DNA of 64,000 bases from Thuidium tamariscinum (taxonomy: Eukaryota; Streptophyta; Bryopsida; Hypnales; Thuidiaceae). The stretch spans positions 10,356,501 through 10,420,500 of the forward strand of contig OZ019759.1 of assembly GCA_947034885.2 (NCBI GenBank). Reading direction: 5' to 3'. Positions 11,060 to 22,870 of the stretch are shown in pieces. Below the pieces are notes generated by a model. The model searched no databases. It saw only the letters and a list, made by a program, of their open reading frames with translations, and was not told where the DNA came from. Position 1 is the stretch's first letter. Every line of letters begins with the position of its first letter. A program made the position numbers and the translations under genes.

Positions 11060-13830
11060 GCACAAATGTTATGAAATTCACATAAATTACATGCCAAAAA
11101 AAATTGTACAAGTTAGAAACTTGTGGAACATTCATCTTCCATGTTGAATCTCAATTTCATGCTTGCATCATTCAAATTCTCCATGAACTAAAGCAAAAGG
11201 GACATTTTTGGATTTTCTTGGAAAAAATGGAGAATCCTCAAATGCCATGACATTCACACACTAAAGAGGAAAAAAAAATAGGTAGAAGTTGGATTGTCAT
11301 GGGACATTTTTGTTCCATGACAATTTCCATTTCATACAACACAATTGCTCAATCCCTATATTATGGGAAAAAAAAACAATCTAGCCATGTCCTTTTAAAA
11401 AACGCAAAGCCACAAATGTAATGAAATTCACGTAAATCACATGCCAAAAAATATTTGTACAAGTTAGAAACTTGTAGAACATTCATCTTCCATGTTGAAT
11501 TTCAATTTCATACTTGCATCATTCAAATTCTCCATGAACTAAAGCAAAAGGGACATTTTTGGACTTTCTTGGAAAAAATGGAGAACCCTTAAATGCCATG
11601 AAATTCACAACTTCGGTAGAAGTGAAGTTAACTAGAGCTGGTAGAAATTGAAATCTGAGAGTATATTGATATTTGAGTTATTCGTAAAGTACACTAAATT
11701 GGAGATTAAACCCATGAGTTTTGTAAAAAAACCAGTTGAGTTAAAAAAGTGGAAATAAAAGTGGGTATGAAAATTATTTTTCCATCAAAATGGTGCCTAA
11801 AAAAGTTTGGTCCCACTTTTGAAGTTGTGTGACATAAGTATCATGCAAAAAAGTTTGATGCTTCAACTATAGTTGCCTTTTCAACTTCAAAAAAAGTCAT
11901 GCCTAAAGTGAGGTGGACTTTACAAATAACTCAATTAAATATTGGAAATCCTAGAATGTTGTGGTCATTTTTATTTCTGAAAGGAGTGCGGACAACCACT
12001 TTTGCTGTCTTACATATGTATTTTATTATTAATTTTGATGAAGGTAATAATGGCCTTACATCTTGATTTGATGATGACATCGTGTGTTTTTCCTATTTTC
12101 CTTGGCTTTCCTTCTCAAAAAGATTTATATTTTTTGCCTTTTTCTGTTTAGAAACAAAAAATTTCCCAATTTTTCTTTTGGCTAGAACCATTTATTTTAT
12201 TAATTTGTGCTTGTTGATTTAAAGCAGTTTGAGACATATTTCAAAAGGAATTTGTAGAAATGACGAAAGAAAGAATACATCTACAATTTAAGAAAAGGTG
12301 GCCTTTCAAATCATACCTTTTGCATTATTCATTGTACCGATCATGTCTCACTCATATGAAATTGCTTCATTACAGAAGTGTGAAGAGTACAAAAGCATTA
12401 CTTCACTTCTTAATAACAATAAGTAAATGGAATCATAATGGATTGTAGTCCATCATTAAGTTCTTACTTGTCATGCTCATTACTATATTAACATATAATC
12501 ACAGAATATATTTATGTTGCCTTGTTTTCATATTCAAAAGGTTTAAATGTCATTATACTATGATTAAGATTTTAGGCTATTTTAGATAACCCAACTCTTT
12601 ATTTTTTCCATTTTCACCTTTTTATTTTAGGAATATAAAGGATTTCTAAAAATTCATTGACAATCGAAATAAAAAGCTATAGAGTGCCACAAAATCAGTT
12701 AATATCCAATCATCATTAATTGCAAATACAAAAACGTTCCAATACTCTCATGTATAAGTGCTCAAAATATTAAAAGGTCATTAGAATGTCATGAAAAAAT
12801 GTTGTTTTATAAGAATTTTTCATTTCATGTCATCAAACAGCCTAATTCCTTCCGATTACAAAATGGAAAAAAATGGAGTTGCTTTTTTTTAATCTTAATT
12901 TGCATAGATGCCAAAATAAATGATTAAAATTTTTTTTTGGCACTGAAGGCAAAGTTAACATAAAGAAAATGGAACCTAAACCGCAACTTATTTAAAAAGT
13001 ACAATTCAAAGAATGTACTATTAGATAAATAAAAAAATCTCTACCTCAAGGTACCCCTATTCCTTTTGGTAAAGTTTGCAAAAGCCAATAATTATAATGA
13101 ACATCCAACATGTACCTCATTAATTAATTTTGTTTGCATAGGTTTCAAATTGTACGGATATTTTTTGGCAAGTAATTTACGTGAATAACATCACATTTGT
13201 GGTTTTGCGTTTTGGAAACGGACATGGCTAGATTGCCCTTTTTTTCCCACGATATAGGCATTGAGCAATTGCGTTGTATGAAATGGAAATTGTCATGGAA
13301 CAAGAATGTCCCATGACAATCCAACCTCTACCTATTTTTTTCCTCTTTAGTGTGTGAATTTCATGGCACTTCAGGGTTCTTCATTTTTTCTAAGAAAGTC
13401 CAAAAATGTCCCTTTTGCTTTTAATTAGTTCATGGAGAATTTGAATGATGCAAGTATGAAATTGAAATTCAACATGGAAGATGAATATTCCACAAGTTTC
13501 TAACTTGTACAAATATTTTTTGGCATGTGATTTACATGAATTTCATTACATTTGTGGCTTTGCATTTTTGAAAAGGACATGGCTAGATGGCTCTTTTTTC
13601 CCCACAATATAGGCATTGAGCAATTGCATTGTATAAAATGGAAATTGTCATGGAACAAGAATGTTCCATGACAATCCAACCTCTACCTATTTTTTTTTCC
13701 TCTTTAGTGTGTGAATTTCATGGCACTTCAGGGTTCTCCATTTTTTCCAAGAAAGTCCAAAAATGTCCCTTTTGCTTTAGTTCATGGAGAATTTGAATGA
13801 TGCAAGTATGAAATTGAAATTCAACATGGA
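11060..13830. repeat. Foldback-like element 2: inverted repeat with tandem arms
   Basis: The left arm (about 11060-11615) and right arm (about 13150-13830) are reverse complements. Each arm holds two head-to-tail units of about 355-360 bp. The block 'atgccaaaaa' occurs at 11091 and 11451, and its complement near 13161 and 13516. Other paired blocks are ggacatttttgga with tccaaaaatgtcc, and ttgtcatgg with ccatgacaa. The roughly 1.5-kb centre (11616-13149) is AT-rich and shows no convincing coding sequence. No target duplication could be fixed. Long inverted repeats built of direct repeats around a loop are the hallmark of Foldback-type DNA elements. Confidence 0.75.
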
Positions 13831-15268
13831 AATTTTTTTTAAAGAAATTTTAAAATGTTTTGTTTTTTCAAATTCAAGTGGGAAGACAATATACTAAAGG
13901 TAAATTTTTTTTTGTTCCAACTGTATATGCAATGATTGCACGGATTCTTGAAACTCTAAACCCTACCATTGCTACGCTCACAAACGTCGACAGGATGCTA
14001 TTCCATTTTGACCAAATTCAACTGGGTGTGGTTTGAGTCGCCAATTACTACCTCTAGAATCGGATCTTCCTTTATGAGGAGGAAGAAAGGCCCTCCTACT
14101 TACATTTTAGTCTAAGTTTTTGTTTACTTTTCTTTTCTTGCTCTGTTTTCTTCACTGCCTAGTTTTTTGGGCTTGGCCGTTGTAGTTCAAGTTTTTTTGA
14201 ATTGCTTGGTTCCTCCTTTTGTTTTGAAAGAAAAGAACTCAAGAAACTCTTCTAAACCCAAACCCCAAACCCTAACTAATGAGCCCTTCCTATCACGGTC
14301 AATCCAATTTTCGTAAACCCCTAATGCAATCACATATCCCAATTTTCCTTGCAAAATGGAGGGAATGTAGCGCAGAATGATGTTCATACCCAATATTTCA
14401 AGAAGTTATAGTAAATCAGACCTCTTTTTAATGCAATGGATAGCCTTTTGTTTCCAAAAAAAATAAATTGTAAAGACCCCTAATAACTTCATAGAGGGAC
14501 CCGGAAAAAGACACTGAATTTTTTCCCTTGACGCTTGCGACACATTGGTTGTGTGCACTACTGTTACATTTGTGCTAAAAAAAAATTAAATTACTTTACT
14601 ATACGACTCTCCATTGGATGCCACTTGTCGCTCTTGTTGTTTTTCAAATCATTGTATTTAAATCAACCAACTCCAACATAGTGGCCAAGAAAGTGGCCAG
14701 GATACTTTTTAATTCAAACTTCCTCGTTGCACTTTCCACCCTCAACCGTCCCGTGCAACAACCTGTCGTCATCTCGCAAGCGCCATCGACTCTCAGGAGG
14801 TTGCGCCATTTTCATTTTCAGTATCTCGTTTTGAAGGTTTTCATACTCACTTGTTCGCGCATGGTTGTTCTATGAGCATTTTGTTACTGTTGTTTTGCGA
14901 AGGCTATTTGCAGCGCACGCCGTAATATTGTTGTTATCAGTTCGTGGAGGAAACTCTTGCCAACTTGGGTATGAAATAAACTATTCTGTAGGTTCTCGAG
15001 GGTGTTCTATTGAGTGCATGCTTGAGGCCATCACTTGCTGAAGTTGAAGCTATACACTTAGAATGTTCGGCAACTATGTTTTCCTATTGAGTGTTGGTAT
15101 TAGTGTTGTGAGTGCAAGTATCTTGTATTGCGACGCATGATCTTCCATTTCATTTCTCTGTGTGAATTTTGAGCGCCAGTACAGAGTGCTCCTATTATTT
15201 CGCCAAAAAATCTGGAATGATGAAAGTACAATTTCTTGGTTTCTTGTTGCGTAAATTCCGGAATAGTT
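13831..15268. other. Intergenic / 5' region of the DUF7869-like gene
   Basis: This mixed-composition stretch contains a few 'aaaccctaa' pieces (near 13958 and 14260) and no convincing coding frame. Part of it may be a promoter and 5' leader for the gene at 15.78 kb, because an acceptor-like 'tttcaatacag' directly precedes that ATG. Confidence 0.35.
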
Positions 15269-15713
15269 TAGGTCGGGTCAACCTGAAATGTAACACCTTT
15301 AGTCTCCTATACAGAAATGAATACATGAGATGAATACTTTTTGTGGCCCCCCTCAAATTGAATATTTCAATTTCATGAAATACTTGGCTACAAATAATGC
15401 TTAATGACAAATTAGGTCGAGTTGACCTAAACTGTTAACTTATATTTTACATGCATGCATTGATAACATGCATACTAAAGGAAATATCAGATCTCAGATG
15501 AGTAAATCAATTATTTTCTTGCTAAAGAATCATGATTAAATTCTCAGAGACTTCTCAAGTATGAAAGAATGTTTGAACTGACCCATTTAGGTCGATTCGA
15601 CCTAAATGGTAATCACACTATTTTTTTAATTGTGTATAACTATAATCCATTTACGATAGGAAAGAGTTGTTGATATAGCTAAATGTATCATTAGGTTGAC
15701 TCGATCTAAATGG
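15269..15713. promoter_or_regulatory. Four copies of a palindromic AGGTCGA/TCGACCT motif
   Basis: The copies start at about 15269 (taggtcgggtcaacctga), 15413 (taggtcgagttgacctaa), 15588 (taggtcgattcgacctaa) and 15692 (taggttgactcgatctaa), each followed by a similar A(C/T)(T/G)G tail. They sit within 510 bp upstream of the ATG at 15778. A dyad-symmetric site repeated upstream of a gene suggests a protein-binding site, possibly for the element's own product. That function is inference. Confidence 0.45.
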
Positions 15714-15777
15714 TCTTCTCTGTCTTATATATTGATACTTTATCTGACTTATTAATATTTTGTTTCAATACAGGAGC

Positions 15778-18546
15778 ATGGGTTCTTCAAGTACCCTTGA
15801 TAATTTCATGGACTTGTTAGACGATGAATTCCAAGTCTTTGAAGGAATGAATTTTGGCATTCCGGAGTGTGAAGGGCTTCCTTGTTGACTCTGGAACATG
15901 ATGTATGTTATTCTTTACAACATTCAGGGAACTCTTGTTGGAGAAGACACTTGTCATAGCGTGAACTCAGACCTAGTGATGGGTGCCAACGATCTGCTTG
16001 GTGACACACATGTTGTAGTGCATATCTCAAAAACGCATTCTGAAGAGGACATACTCCAAGATCGTGTCTATTCATTGATGGCGTGGCCTATTGACTATGT
16101 CCATTGTTGTGGGGCCAATTTGTGAGACCATGAGGCTCGAGACAATTTTAATCGTCTGCAAGCAAATATTTTGAACCTGCCATCGATGACATCTGCACGG
16201 CCATACATGAGTGTCATTCAGAATCCGCCTTGTGACATTGGCTTGAAAGCGAAGGAGTTGCTCACCCAAGATTCCATCAATGCGGTCTCAAGCAAAATTT
16301 GTTGCACCAGGAATTGTATTCAATCGTTTCCAAGGGAGAAGATTCGTGCGTTTTGAGAACGGATGTACCAGCGATCGACATTTAAATTTAGGGCGCACAT
16401 GAAGATAGACGTTTACAGGTCTGTACACCTAGATTCAAGTGGGAGGAAGATGGTGGTGGTGGAAGGGATCAATGTCTACATGCGGGCATGGATGCTCATT
16501 TCAAGTATCCCAGAGGCTACCTTCTATCGCAATCAAAGATTTGCGAACGACAAACAAGAGGCACGAGACCACGGGAACTTGGGGGTGCTGAAACCAAGGC
16601 AACACATTGAACAAGCTACTGCGACTTTGAAATGCATATTGGACAAGGAAGTGGATCACATGCCTCATAAGACGCGGAGTACCAAGTCTGGGGAGAAGGT
16701 CGTTTCCATGATTTTGCCCTCCACCTTTCAATGGAAGGGACAAATGAAAGCCATCAACAAAACCAATGCAGCATTTAGTCTAAGGGGCATCTCTATTTCT
16801 AACTTGAGCAAGATAAGATCAAAGAAGTTCTCTGAGTTCGAAGTAAAGAAGCCAAGAGATAATTTTGCACGTTGCGCCACTTGTGATCAATTGCAAGTGT
16901 TGAGGAAAAATGCTCTAGCAAGGTCTATAAGTGCCTTGAAATGGTCAAGGAGGTTGGACAAGCATTTAGCAATTGCTCGCGCTTACAGAGAGTACTACTA
17001 TGCCAATCGCTACCACTCTCACAATTATCCTCATGAATGACTCACAATCATGCATGACAAGATGGACCATGCCAAGATGGCTTGTCTAGTGTTTTCACAC
17101 AAGAGTAAGGAGACTGATGGCTTAATAAAGTTGCCAATTTCTGTGACGGGCATGATTGCCCATGGTCATGGTAATGTTCGTTATGCCCATTATGGCCTTG
17201 ATATTTTTCCTCATGATTCCAATTACATCATTGGTTCAATGGCGAGGTTGTTACGAGATCTCAAGGAACCACCGAAGTCCTCCTCAAGGATGTTGTTTGT
17301 GGGGTTTGGGTCCACGAATTTATTTCAGAAGGTACTAAAGGGTATAGAAATGTGTAAAGCATCTCTACCGCCACCACCACAAACCTTTGTTTTGGGATCA
17401 CCATTGCCGCCAATTTTGAATGTGCAAATGGACAATGCTACTGGAGATAACAAGAATCGACATGTCTTTTGTTTTTGGTCTCTTCTCGTGGCTAACAAGA
17501 TTTTTCGAGAAGTGTACGTGAACTTCATGATTGTTGGGCATACACACGATGACATCGATGTGTTGTTTGGGAGATGGAACATGCTATTGAAGAAGGAGAA
17601 CTTTCCAACGGTTTCGGCACTAATGAAGTCGTTCATGGACGTGGAGTCCATTCCAACTATTCCTCACCTCATTGAAGAGGTTTGAGACTTCAAGGAATTC
17701 ATAGCTGGTGCATTTGTTGATGGTGATGAGACCCTTGTTGGACATACAAAGCCACAACAAGTAAAGTTTTATTTAGATTCAAATGGTGTTCCAGTCATGA
17801 AGTACAAATTGCTTTGCATCGATCTTGAATGGTTAGAAGATGGTACTGGAGGTATCAAATTGTGGAAGGAGGATGCTGAGGGTAGAAGTTTGTGGCCTCG
17901 GGGAGTGCCATTGCCTGTTCTTCCTAAACCAATGAGAAGAATAGAAGACATTGAAAAAGGACTAGGTGGCTTTATAAAGCATTAAGAGAATTTGTATAAT
18001 GCGGACGTCACGGGAGAGTGTCGGAGACGATACGAGCATTTGGTACACTATTGGTGTGACGTGAAGAATGCTTTGCACGAACCATTAAATGCCTCTATGG
18101 TTTTGAGAGATGGTTTTTGGCCAAATACCCGAGTTCAACCCATTGAAGCCGATCAATTTGAAGAGGATCATGAAGAATTTTGGGAAGATGATGCCTATGT
18201 TGGGCCTCTACGAGGTCGTCCACAACCATCATTCAGGGTTGGTCGTGATCTCTTTGAAGGTTATTTTGTGGTAGTTTGTCCTGTAGACGGTGATACACCT
18301 CCAATTTGGATTAGAAGGGCATTGTCTGATTTGAATTGCAACTCGGAAAACCCAAATTGTGTGCTCATCCAATACTTTCGTCCAACATGAAGAGACCAAG
18401 ATGTGCGTGACTACTATACTGGTTGGGATAGTGCAAGAGGTTTATACTGGAAGGTGAATATCAATGATCCACCAATTTGGGAGCATACGAATTCTTTGAT
18501 GACTGCATGGAAGTCCCAAATCAAGAAAGAAGGCCTTATTTGTTAA
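15778..18546 (+). pseudogene. DUF7869-like transposon-type gene with seven in-frame stops
   Basis: One frame runs 922 codons from ATG 15778 to TAA 18544 without a frameshift. It is interrupted by TGA at 15886, 16123, 16354, 17038, 17683 and 18388 and by TAA at 17983. The region 17050-17685 contains NVQMDNATGDNKNRHVF and MIVGHTHDDIDVLFGRW, the style of the DUF7869 family found in many non-seed plant genomes, with conserved Asp/Asn and His/Asp residues that could be catalytic. Upstream lies FARCATCDQLQVLRKNALAR with a Cys pair. Every stop is one C-to-T step from CGA or CAA. The gene may start with a 5' intron, since the ATG follows an acceptor-like cag. A GC minisatellite begins about 190 bp after the end. 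The function of DUF7869 is not established; a transposase or integrase role is inferred from context. Confidence 0.65.
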
Positions 18547-18739
18547 ATTGAGACCAAATAGCCATTTTGAGACTTTCAATATTGAGTGCCCAACTGCCAT
18601 AGAGGTGGAAGTCATGGTTGTTATAACGGACGAGTTAGGGTCACCGGAGGTCCCGGACGGACGGACGGTTCGGATGGACCGACGGCTCCATTTTTCAAAG
18701 TAGTGGGATTTTTTGGGTTGACACGTCAGCTTAGAACGC
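18547..18739. other. 3' flank of the DUF7869-like gene
   Basis: A short non-coding link to the GC array with a 'ggacggacggacgg' run near 18655. No gene was seen. Confidence 0.4.
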
Positions 18740-19112
18740 GAGATCCAGGGCGCAGAGGTCTCCGTCAGGGCGCGGACTCGTACAGGTAGGGCGCACACTT
18801 CATCGTGTCACCGTCAGGGCGCGGACGCGTACAGGTAGGGCGCGGACTTCACCGTCAGCGTCAGGGCACGGACTCGAATAGGTAGGGCGCGGACTTCACT
18901 GTCAGCGTTAGGGTGCGGACTCGAACAAGTAGGGCGCGGACCTCAACGTGTGCGTTAGGGCGCGGACGCGTACAAGTAGGGCGCGGACTTCACCGTCAGC
19001 GTCAGGGCGCGGACTCGAATAAGTAGGGCGCGGACTTCAGCGTGTACTTCAGGGTGCGGACGCGTATAGGTAGGGCGCGGACTTCACCGTCAGTGTTAGG
19101 GCGTGGACGGGT
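18740..19112 (+). repeat. GGGCGCGGAC minisatellite array 1
   Basis: At least ten units of AGGGCGCGGAC are separated by short variable spacers such as 'ttcaccgtcagcgtc' and 'tcgaataggt'. The array stands out as GC-rich within AT-rich DNA. It lies just 3' of the DUF7869-like gene and belongs to the same family as the arrays at 48.9, 49.5, 51.6-52.8 and 62.0 kb. Confidence 0.8.
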
Positions 19113-19452
19113 AGTGAGTTATGGGTTTTATAAGGTAGAAGGTCCGTAACCCCTTAAGGACTTTGTCAATTGTGAAGTGGTCAAACTTCTTATGTGAACT
19201 AATTTTAGCCTTTTGAGTACGGGTAGTGTTCAAACAACAATCTGAAATTTATTCTAATTCAAACTCTTAATTCTATATCACCATGAGAAATTACAATTTG
19301 TTTTGTACCAATTTTCTAATTGTTATAATTTTTGGTGCAAAAAATGAATATAAATGAGTACAAATAGAAAAATCAATCTAAATTATTTGAAATTACCTTG
19401 GAAAGTAAAAGTAGTAATGGGGCTTAGCATGCAAAATTTTCAATTGGTTATT

Positions 19453-20881
19453 TTATTTTGTACAATGGGGTACCAATAAAAAAAAGTCTTTTTCGAATTC
19501 GCAATGAGAATTTTTTTGGTATGGCCAACTTTGAAAGCCTCCCAAGAGCTCAAAAAGTAGTATTTAACCACAAAATTTTTACCACAGCATAACCTTGAAG
19601 TTAATTATATGTATGACAAATTTCAAGGCCAAAAGATTCAGGAAAGAAAAGTTATTCAAAATCTATCAAGATGGGTAGTGGTGAGAAACATTTTACTACT
19701 TTCAACTTTGACACCTTCCTAAGGCGTAAGGATTGAGTCTTGGTTCTTTTGCCGTGAAATTTTTGTCATGAAATAATCTCTATGTTCTTAATATGTTTAA
19801 AAAATTTCAAGGTAAAAAAAGTTTTGGTGAAGAAGATATTTGAAATCTCTCAACAGGTGTAGTTCTCTGAAACTTTTGACAATTACCAATTTTGACACCC
19901 TACCAAGGGCTAAAAAATTGGTTTCTTACCATGAATTCTTTTTGGTTGCATTTATCTCTATGTTCATAATATATGCTACAAGTTTCAAGTTAAAATTAAT
20001 TACCACAAAAAAGATATACAAAATCTCACAACATGTGTGGTTATGAGATTAAGTTCTTGAGTCCTTAGTATAGTATTATTTTGTGCAGCCAAGTTTGACA
20101 CGAATGTAGAAACTCAACCTCACAACTACACATGTTGAGAGATTTTGAATATCTTTTTTTGGGTATGTGTTTTGAACTTGAAATTTGGAACATCAATATA
20201 AAGTTGATTTTATTCAAATAATTCCATGTTAAATAGACAAATTTTCAGCCCTTGGGAGGGTGTCAAAGTTGGCAATAGTAAAAAATTTCTCATAACCACA
20301 CATGTTGTCAGATTTTGTATATTTTTTTTTTGGTAATTCATTTTAACTTGAAACTTGTAGCATATATTATGAATATAGAGATGACTTCACCAAAAAAAAT
20401 TCATGGTAAGAAACCAATTTTTTAGCCCTTGGTAGGGTGTCAAAATTGGTAATTGTCAAAAGTTTCAAAGAATTACACCTGTTGAGAGATTTCAAATATC
20501 TTCTTCACCAAAACTTTTTTTACCTTGAAATTTTTTATACATATTAAAAACATAGAGATTATTCCATGACAAAAATTCCACGGCAAAAGAACCAAGACTC
20601 AATCCTTACTCCTTAGGAAGGTGTCAAAGTTGAAAGTAGTGAAATGTTTCTCACTACTACCCATCTTGGTAGATTTTGAATAAATTTTCTTTCTTGAATC
20701 TTTTGGCCTTAAAATTTGTCATACATATAATTAACTTCAAGGTTATGCTGTGGTAAAAATTTTGTGGTTAAATACTAATTTTTGAGCTCTCGGGAGGCTT
20801 TCAAAGTTGGCCATACCAAAAAAATTCTCATTGCGAATTCGAAAAAGACTTTTTTTTATTGGTACCCCATTGTACAAAATA
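19453..20881. repeat. Foldback-like element 3: inverted repeat of about 190-bp units
   Basis: The left arm (19453-20049) and right arm (about 20283-20881) are highly similar reverse complements. The outer ends are ttttgtacaatggggtacc and ggtaccccattgtacaaaa. Each arm holds three diverged units of about 190 bp whose landmark is 'agggtgtcaaagttg' or its complement, and the 230-bp centre contains one more unit. There is no coding capacity. This is the third locus in the window with an inverted repeat made of tandem units. Confidence 0.8.
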
Positions 20882-21271
20882 AAGTAGCCACATCACAGAC
20901 CTTGAAATTAAATTCAACTATCAAACCCAATTCATCATTGAAGTCAAAGTGCCTCTCATATTAAATAGAATTAGCCTACAAAATATATTACATGATTGCA
21001 CTCACCAATGTTTCCAACATGCACGTCAAAATGTCAAAAACAAAAACATTATAGACATATTAGTAGGCTTCAATCTTTATGATAACCAAAAGTATTTATA
21101 AAATTCATGCATTGCAAAGTACAATAACAATACAATGAATCTATACTTCCAAAATATGCCCACTTTCTCATCGGTTATCTAAGACATTCCTTTGGCTTCT
21201 CGTCCATCTTTGTTTTAATTGCTACAATTCTCTTCAACTCTTAAAGACACAAGATCTACCATTGGCGCAAC
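20882..21271. other. AT-rich stretch 3' of the hAT tail
   Basis: No independent feature was seen. On the minus strand the frame of the neighbouring gene could extend here through further C-to-T type stops, but that is uncertain. Confidence 0.3.
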
Positions 21272-22677
21272 TCAATTATTGAAACGGCTCGACCTACAAA
21301 CTTTTTGGGCACTTGGATCCACTACATTAGCATCTCGAACAACAACATCATCATCCTATGGTGCCTCATCGCAGTTTGGATCATCCTCGTCATTGGCATC
21401 TTCGTTGCAGTCATATTCATCTTCTGCTTCACCACTATCTATGGTCCAATGTCCCTCAATCTCTGAGTTTTCATTTCGAAGCTCTACAATAGTTTGACCT
21501 TGACTACGTTTGCGCTTGAACCTCTTATGTCACAGTGCGTTGGGGTCTCCTGCATCAGAATTTATAGTGGGCCCACTTGAAACTCGAGGAACAACAAATG
21601 CCAGGGTTGATCTACTAGGTCCTGGTACATATGTATTCAAGAACGGTTCTACCACCCTATTTGAGTCTCTTGCCCCTATTCCAAGGAGTGGACGATGGGT
21701 AGGCCTTGACGATGATGCTTCTCCAATATGTGGACCTTTTGTTCCTCCACAACCTCTAGTCCCTCCACGGCCTCCAGCCCTTCCACGGCCTCCCATCCTT
21801 CCACGACCTTGTTGATATTGACCCACTTCATGATGAATGGAGGGCCGAGGTGCCGTAGGTGGTCTACCACCAACAATACCACGAGAAATGTTTTGAGGAG
21901 TCATATCAACATTTCTCATAAAGCCTAACCCTTCTTCAAAAGGTCTTTGGATGGCATTGGAAGTTGTTGGTGAAGATGGGTCTAGGGAATGTGGCGCTTG
22001 GGTAGTTTGGTCAGAACCAACTGGACAGCTCGCAACTGGAGTGGGTTCACGGGCAAGGTCTGCTGGTGTGTCAATAAATGCAAAAACATCATTGTAGTCT
22101 ACATGCTCTAGATCAAAACGCCTTCTCACATTACTTGCCGATTGATTCCTTGCAATAGGACGTGCCATTCTTGCATTTCTAACGTTTCTGTCATGGTGTC
22201 GTGCGACAACTCTATTGCTACGAACTGATGCCCCCATTCTTGTAGGCCTTGTATTGCCATCTTGATTGTGAGAAGATCCTCCACAATTTGGATTTGCAGT
22301 CCTCCCCATGTTTCTGCCACCATTTCCATTTCCACCACCATTTCCATTTCTGCCGCCATTTCCTGGAGGGAGGTCGTCATCATCGTCGTTGTTGTTATGG
22401 GAGATACCATCATCCATGTTATCATCATTTGGATTAGCGGCCTCTGAAGAAGACGATAAAGCTTGGACTTCTGTGACCCCTTCATTTTGAGGAAGAGGAG
22501 GTGAAGGACTGCGACGAGGATTGGGTACCCAAGGACCCCAACGACCACCAACGGGTTCTTCCTCTCCATCGTCAGCATCTCCATAGTAGTTTCTCGCTTC
22601 CTCGAGGTGATCGCACTAGAAGAAAGAACCCTATTGTTTTGGATGTTCTAGAAAAAGAAGCCAGTTCTTTTAGACAT
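21272..22677 (-). pseudogene. hAT transposase gene, C-terminal part (RG-rich, acidic tail)
   Basis: A minus-strand frame is open from about 22669 to 21272 apart from TAG 22631, TAG 22616, TGA 21530 and TAG 21356, all one C-to-T step from Gln or Arg codons. In order it shows EHPK...GSFFQCDHLEEARNY, which looks like the second half of a GRF-type zinc finger, then a Pro/Ser region, an Asp run, an RGRMGGRGRAGGRGG segment, a basic HKRFKRKRSQ cluster and an acidic tail. The block preceding GSFFQC (MSKRTGFFF, another frame, one base off at a T run) fits onto HQACLPCMS at the end of the hAT frame at 46.4 kb. I therefore read this as the 3' part of that hAT gene, separated by the 23.7-kb insertion. 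The split-gene reading is inference. Confidence 0.5.
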
Positions 22678-22729
22678 CAAGCGGAAGATGGGATGCTGGG
22701 CTAAGAAAAATAATTCAGGGCCATGTTTC

Positions 22730-22860
22730 TCCGAACGACTACATGATCTGAGAAAAACGAGTTCCTGTTCATGAGCACATCCATGTTGCTGAAAACAGGA
22801 GTTAAAACAGAGTCACGTTTTTATGAACGCTGTTTCGAACAGGGTTGTGCCACGTCAGCG
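22730..22860 (+). repeat. Left subterminal repeat region
   Basis: It contains gaaaaacgagttcctgttc, gaaaacaggagttaaaac and gtttcgaacaggg, then gccacgtcag. Similar motifs occur in reverse orientation at 46170-46365, as expected of transposase-binding subterminal repeats. Confidence 0.45.
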
Positions 22861-22870
22861 CCGGGCTTGC

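Noticed and set aside
10455-12448. Small genes in the AT-rich region and foldback loop
   Set aside because: Frames of about 60 codons with low-complexity translation, no domain, no splice sites and no conservation between repeat arms.
15778-18546. Organellar gene needing RNA editing
   Set aside because: The gene family, neighbours and composition are nuclear transposon-like. Editing is kept only as an alternative explanation to test.
18740-19112. CRISPR-like repeat-spacer array
   Set aside because: The repeat is short and degenerate, spacers are variable in length and partly repeated, there are no cas genes, and the setting is plant nuclear DNA.
21728-22490. Plus-strand frames rich in Ser, Pro and His
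   Set aside because: These are complements of the Asp-run and RG-rich coding sequence on the minus strand.
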